Source: Macrostomum hystrix
Lineage: Eukaryota > Platyhelminthes > Macrostomidae
DNA: 64,000 nucleotides
Assembly (NCBI GenBank): GCA_950097015.1
Contig: CATNEN010000039.1
Location: forward strand, 15,346,501 to 15,410,500
Direction: 5' to 3'
The notes beneath the pieces were generated by a model, which searched no databases, was not told where the DNA came from, and saw only the letters and a program-made list of their open reading frames with translations. The stretch's first letter is position 1; each line of letters opens with the position of its first letter. Below, one piece after another: positions 62,111 through 64,000 of this stretch. A program made the translations under genes and the position numbers.

Positions 62111-63175
62111 CTACGCAGCAGCTCCGAGTTCATGAGGCCGCGACCGCGCGTCGCCGCTCTTTGATCGAGTCTGGCCGCCGCCACTGCCCGCCAAGCCGCT
62201 GCAGCGCTCGGTCACCGATTCGAGTTTGCGACGAAAGTCAGCATTCAGCGTCAGCTGCAGCAGCGGCTTGACTGTACAGCTGCACAGAGCCAGCCAGACG
62301 AAGACATTGTGCATCGCCTGTTGCGATTCGGCCAGGAAGCGGACAAAAGTCACGTGACAGAAGTAGGGCAGCCACAGCAGGTTGAAGAGCACGTAGTTAA
62401 GCATGACGGAGGCCAGCGAACGCACTAGCTTGCGTTGCTCCGCAATCTGCCTTGCTCCGGCAATCAAGTCGCGAATGCGATTTCGCGATGCCATGACGTG
62501 AGTCAGCACTCGGCAATAGCAGAAGCCGGCCACAGCCGATGGCACAGTCACCATCAGCAGCATGACGGCCACCGCCAGAACCGGATTGCTGTCGCTATCG
62601 TCGCCGAAGAAGCACAGAAAGCTGTCTGGGACGTATCTAAACGCGCGCTGAGAGAAAACAATGCCACTGAGAGCCAGCCAGAGAATCCAGTTGATGCTTA
62701 GCCGGACAATGACGTGGCCGGGGCCCTCCAGGCAGCGATGGTAAGCCGCCTGGTGTAGCACGTACACGTAGCGATTCAGGCCGATCAGGGCGAAACTCGA
62801 ATTGGCCACGCCGACGCAGACAAAGAGGGCGCAGCCGCTAGCCAGGCAGACGTCGCTGCCGAGGATCATGGAGCTTGTGAGACGCTGGGCGAACACCAAA
62901 GGCAGGATTAGGACACAGACTAGAAGGTCACAGACTGCAATGTTGCCGACGCAAGCGTTGATACCACTCTGCAGGCTGTGAAATTTGCCAAGGAGGCACA
63001 GGATGACAATGTTACCAGCGATGCCAATGCAGGCAATCACAATGAGAAACACCAAGGCTCCAATGCGCCAGCCGGGACTGTTCAATAGCGGCGAAATAGT
63101 TGCTATGGGCACAGCCGTTTCTAGGCTGCCATTCACTTCGATGTCGGCCAGTGTGACGCTCAGATTAGCAGACAT
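62111..63175 (-). CDS. Rhodopsin-like GPCR, intronless
   Basis: Single exon, 354 codons from the ATG at 63175; the frame is open 13 codons further up but without an ATG. N-terminus with N-glycosylation sites (NLS, NGS). TM1 ends GNIVILCLLGKF, TM2 IAVCDLLVCVLILPLVFAQ, ECL1-TM3 Cys in SDVCLASG, TM3 ends LIGLNRYVYVL (NRY in place of DRY), TM4 WILWLALSGIVFS, ECL2 SFLCFFGDD, TM5 VAVMLLMVTVPSAVAGFCYC, TM6 VMLNYVLFNLLWLPYFCHV, TM7 FVWLALCSCTVKPLLQLTLN (VKPLL instead of NPxxY). The tail is Ser/Arg/Gly-rich. Resembles melatonin-like/orphan amine-type receptors in layout, but the ligand is unknown. It is unrelated in detail to the three-exon receptor at 42.85-44.93 kb. Confidence 0.85.
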   Translation of the reverse strand: MSANLSVTLADIEVNGSLETAVPIATISPLLNSPGWRIGALVFLIVIACIGIAGNIVILCLLGKFHSLQSGINACVGNIAVCDLLVCVLILPLVFAQRLTSSMILGSDVCLASGCALFVCVGVANSSFALIGLNRYVYVLHQAAYHRCLEGPGHVIVRLSINWILWLALSGIVFSQRAFRYVPDSFLCFFGDDSDSNPVLAVAVMLLMVTVPSAVAGFCYCRVLTHVMASRNRIRDLIAGARQIAEQRKLVRSLASVMLNYVLFNLLWLPYFCHVTFVRFLAESQQAMHNVFVWLALCSCTVKPLLQLTLNADFRRKLESVTERCSGLAGSGGGQTRSKSGDARSRPHELGAAA

Positions 63176-63219
63176 GGCAGTCCGGTCAGTCGGTCGGTTT
63201 TCAGAGGCCAACAAGCGGG

Positions 63220-64000
63220 CTTGAAGATGACAGGACTGGCGCGCGCGAGCTTAAGAGCTTGCTACGAATATCCTCCACCCCAATTCTAAAAACTGCCTGG
63301 CTGACTCACTGATTGGTTGGAAACTGGAATCCTTCATTTCGGAACAAGAAGTGGTGAGTGGCGAAGCGGCCCGACCCTCTCATCAAGAGTCCCGAGTTCG
63401 AATCAAGAACTGTCGATATTTAAAAAAATTTCTTCTGTTTTCATCTCGCGTTTGTAGCTCGAGTAGCTAGACCGCCATAGTAAAGGGCGGAGAATTTCGA
63501 TTCAATCGGTGGACTTTAACAAAATATGGTCATTCAGTTTGGGAGCTGTCGTAAAATCGGCATCCTTGTTTAAAATCGGTGTTCAATGATATCTTGATTA
63601 ATGAGTCATTGGTTTTAATTAGCAGAGGGACAGGTTCAAATCTGGAGAAATCAGGTTTAGGAACCATCATAATATTATGAATATGAGCAGATTAAATTAG
63701 GCAAATCACGTGCAGCACCAGAGAAGCCAGCTTAAACCATTTTCAATGCAGATGAAAAAGCTTAGCAATATTTTTTAGACCAGTCGACGTGAAAATGATT
63801 CGAATGTAGATTCAGATAAGGTCAAGATTAAGGTCAAAGCAAAGCGTCTAAGGTAAAATTATCGCCTCAAATGATCTGCAGTTTTCCTCATAGAGCAAAG
63901 CTAGATTTTTGCGCAAGCAATGTATAAAATATCAGTGTATAAAAATCACTCGTTAGTATATTTAAGGAGAGCTTTGGGACATGGAGCATCAATCGGTTGA
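63220..64000. other. Right flank, with SINE head remnant
   Basis: At 63350-63415 a tRNA-like head is visible (gtggcgaagcggcccgaccc; gagttcgaatc) without the family A body. The rest holds no recognised gene or array. Confidence 0.45.

Overview
The window is a piece of a nuclear genome from an invertebrate animal. The genes have GT-AG introns, tRNA-derived SINEs, LINE, Gypsy and Crypton remnants, and metazoan families: trefoil/GH31 intestinal-type glucosidase, arylacetamide deacetylase, Ly6-like, rhodopsin-like GPCRs and an EGF/TSP1 membrane protein. A flatworm-type repeat-rich genome would fit (a free-living macrostomid is a guess), but nothing in the sequence fixes the phylum. No single gene model here has transcript support. 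Splice models were built by hand from family alignment, GT/AG signals and phase bookkeeping.

Layout. (1) About 1-17.74 kb, minus strand: one large maltase-glucoamylase/sucrase-isomaltase-like gene with 20 visible exons, a membrane anchor, trefoil + GH31 + trefoil + start of a second GH31. It runs off the left edge. (2) About 18.6-27.3 kb, minus: a decayed arylacetamide deacetylase-like copy (frameshift, in-frame stop). Inside its span lie a plus-strand two-exon Ly6-like gene (21.2-22.0 kb), a mosaic of duplicated pieces (an orphan GH31 exon, a broken Ly6 copy) and LINE fragments. (3) 27.3-29.2 kb: GC-rich unclassified sequence and a SINE. (4) 29.2-34.2 kb, minus: an intact five-exon arylacetamide deacetylase paralogue with an internally deleted Gypsy element in its last intron. 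(5) 35.7-39.7 kb, minus: a proposed four-exon type I membrane protein with a 26-nt exon. (6) 40.7-42.2 kb: a Crypton-type tyrosine recombinase remnant and a MITE with a 9-bp target duplication. (7) 42.85-44.93 kb, minus: a three-exon divergent GPCR. (8) 47.0-47.6 kb, minus: a two-TM protein. (9) 49.26-56.78 kb, plus: a five-exon EGF/TSP1 type I membrane protein. (10) 58.2-58.8 kb, minus: a micrococcal-nuclease-like protein. (11) 62.1-63.2 kb, minus: an intronless GPCR.

The most striking property is the introns. In the GH31 gene they fall into two classes: compact ones of about 80-95 nt, and long ones that are a compact-sized remainder plus one minisatellite with a unit different from nearly every other intron. 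The same pattern holds in the other genes. More than thirty tandem arrays are present (unit 4 to 55 bp). Many create long open frames that are not genes. Two arrays sit in the same introns of both deacetylase paralogues, so arrays can be inherited through gene duplication, and the breakpoints of the 22.3-23.9 kb mosaic lie at arrays.
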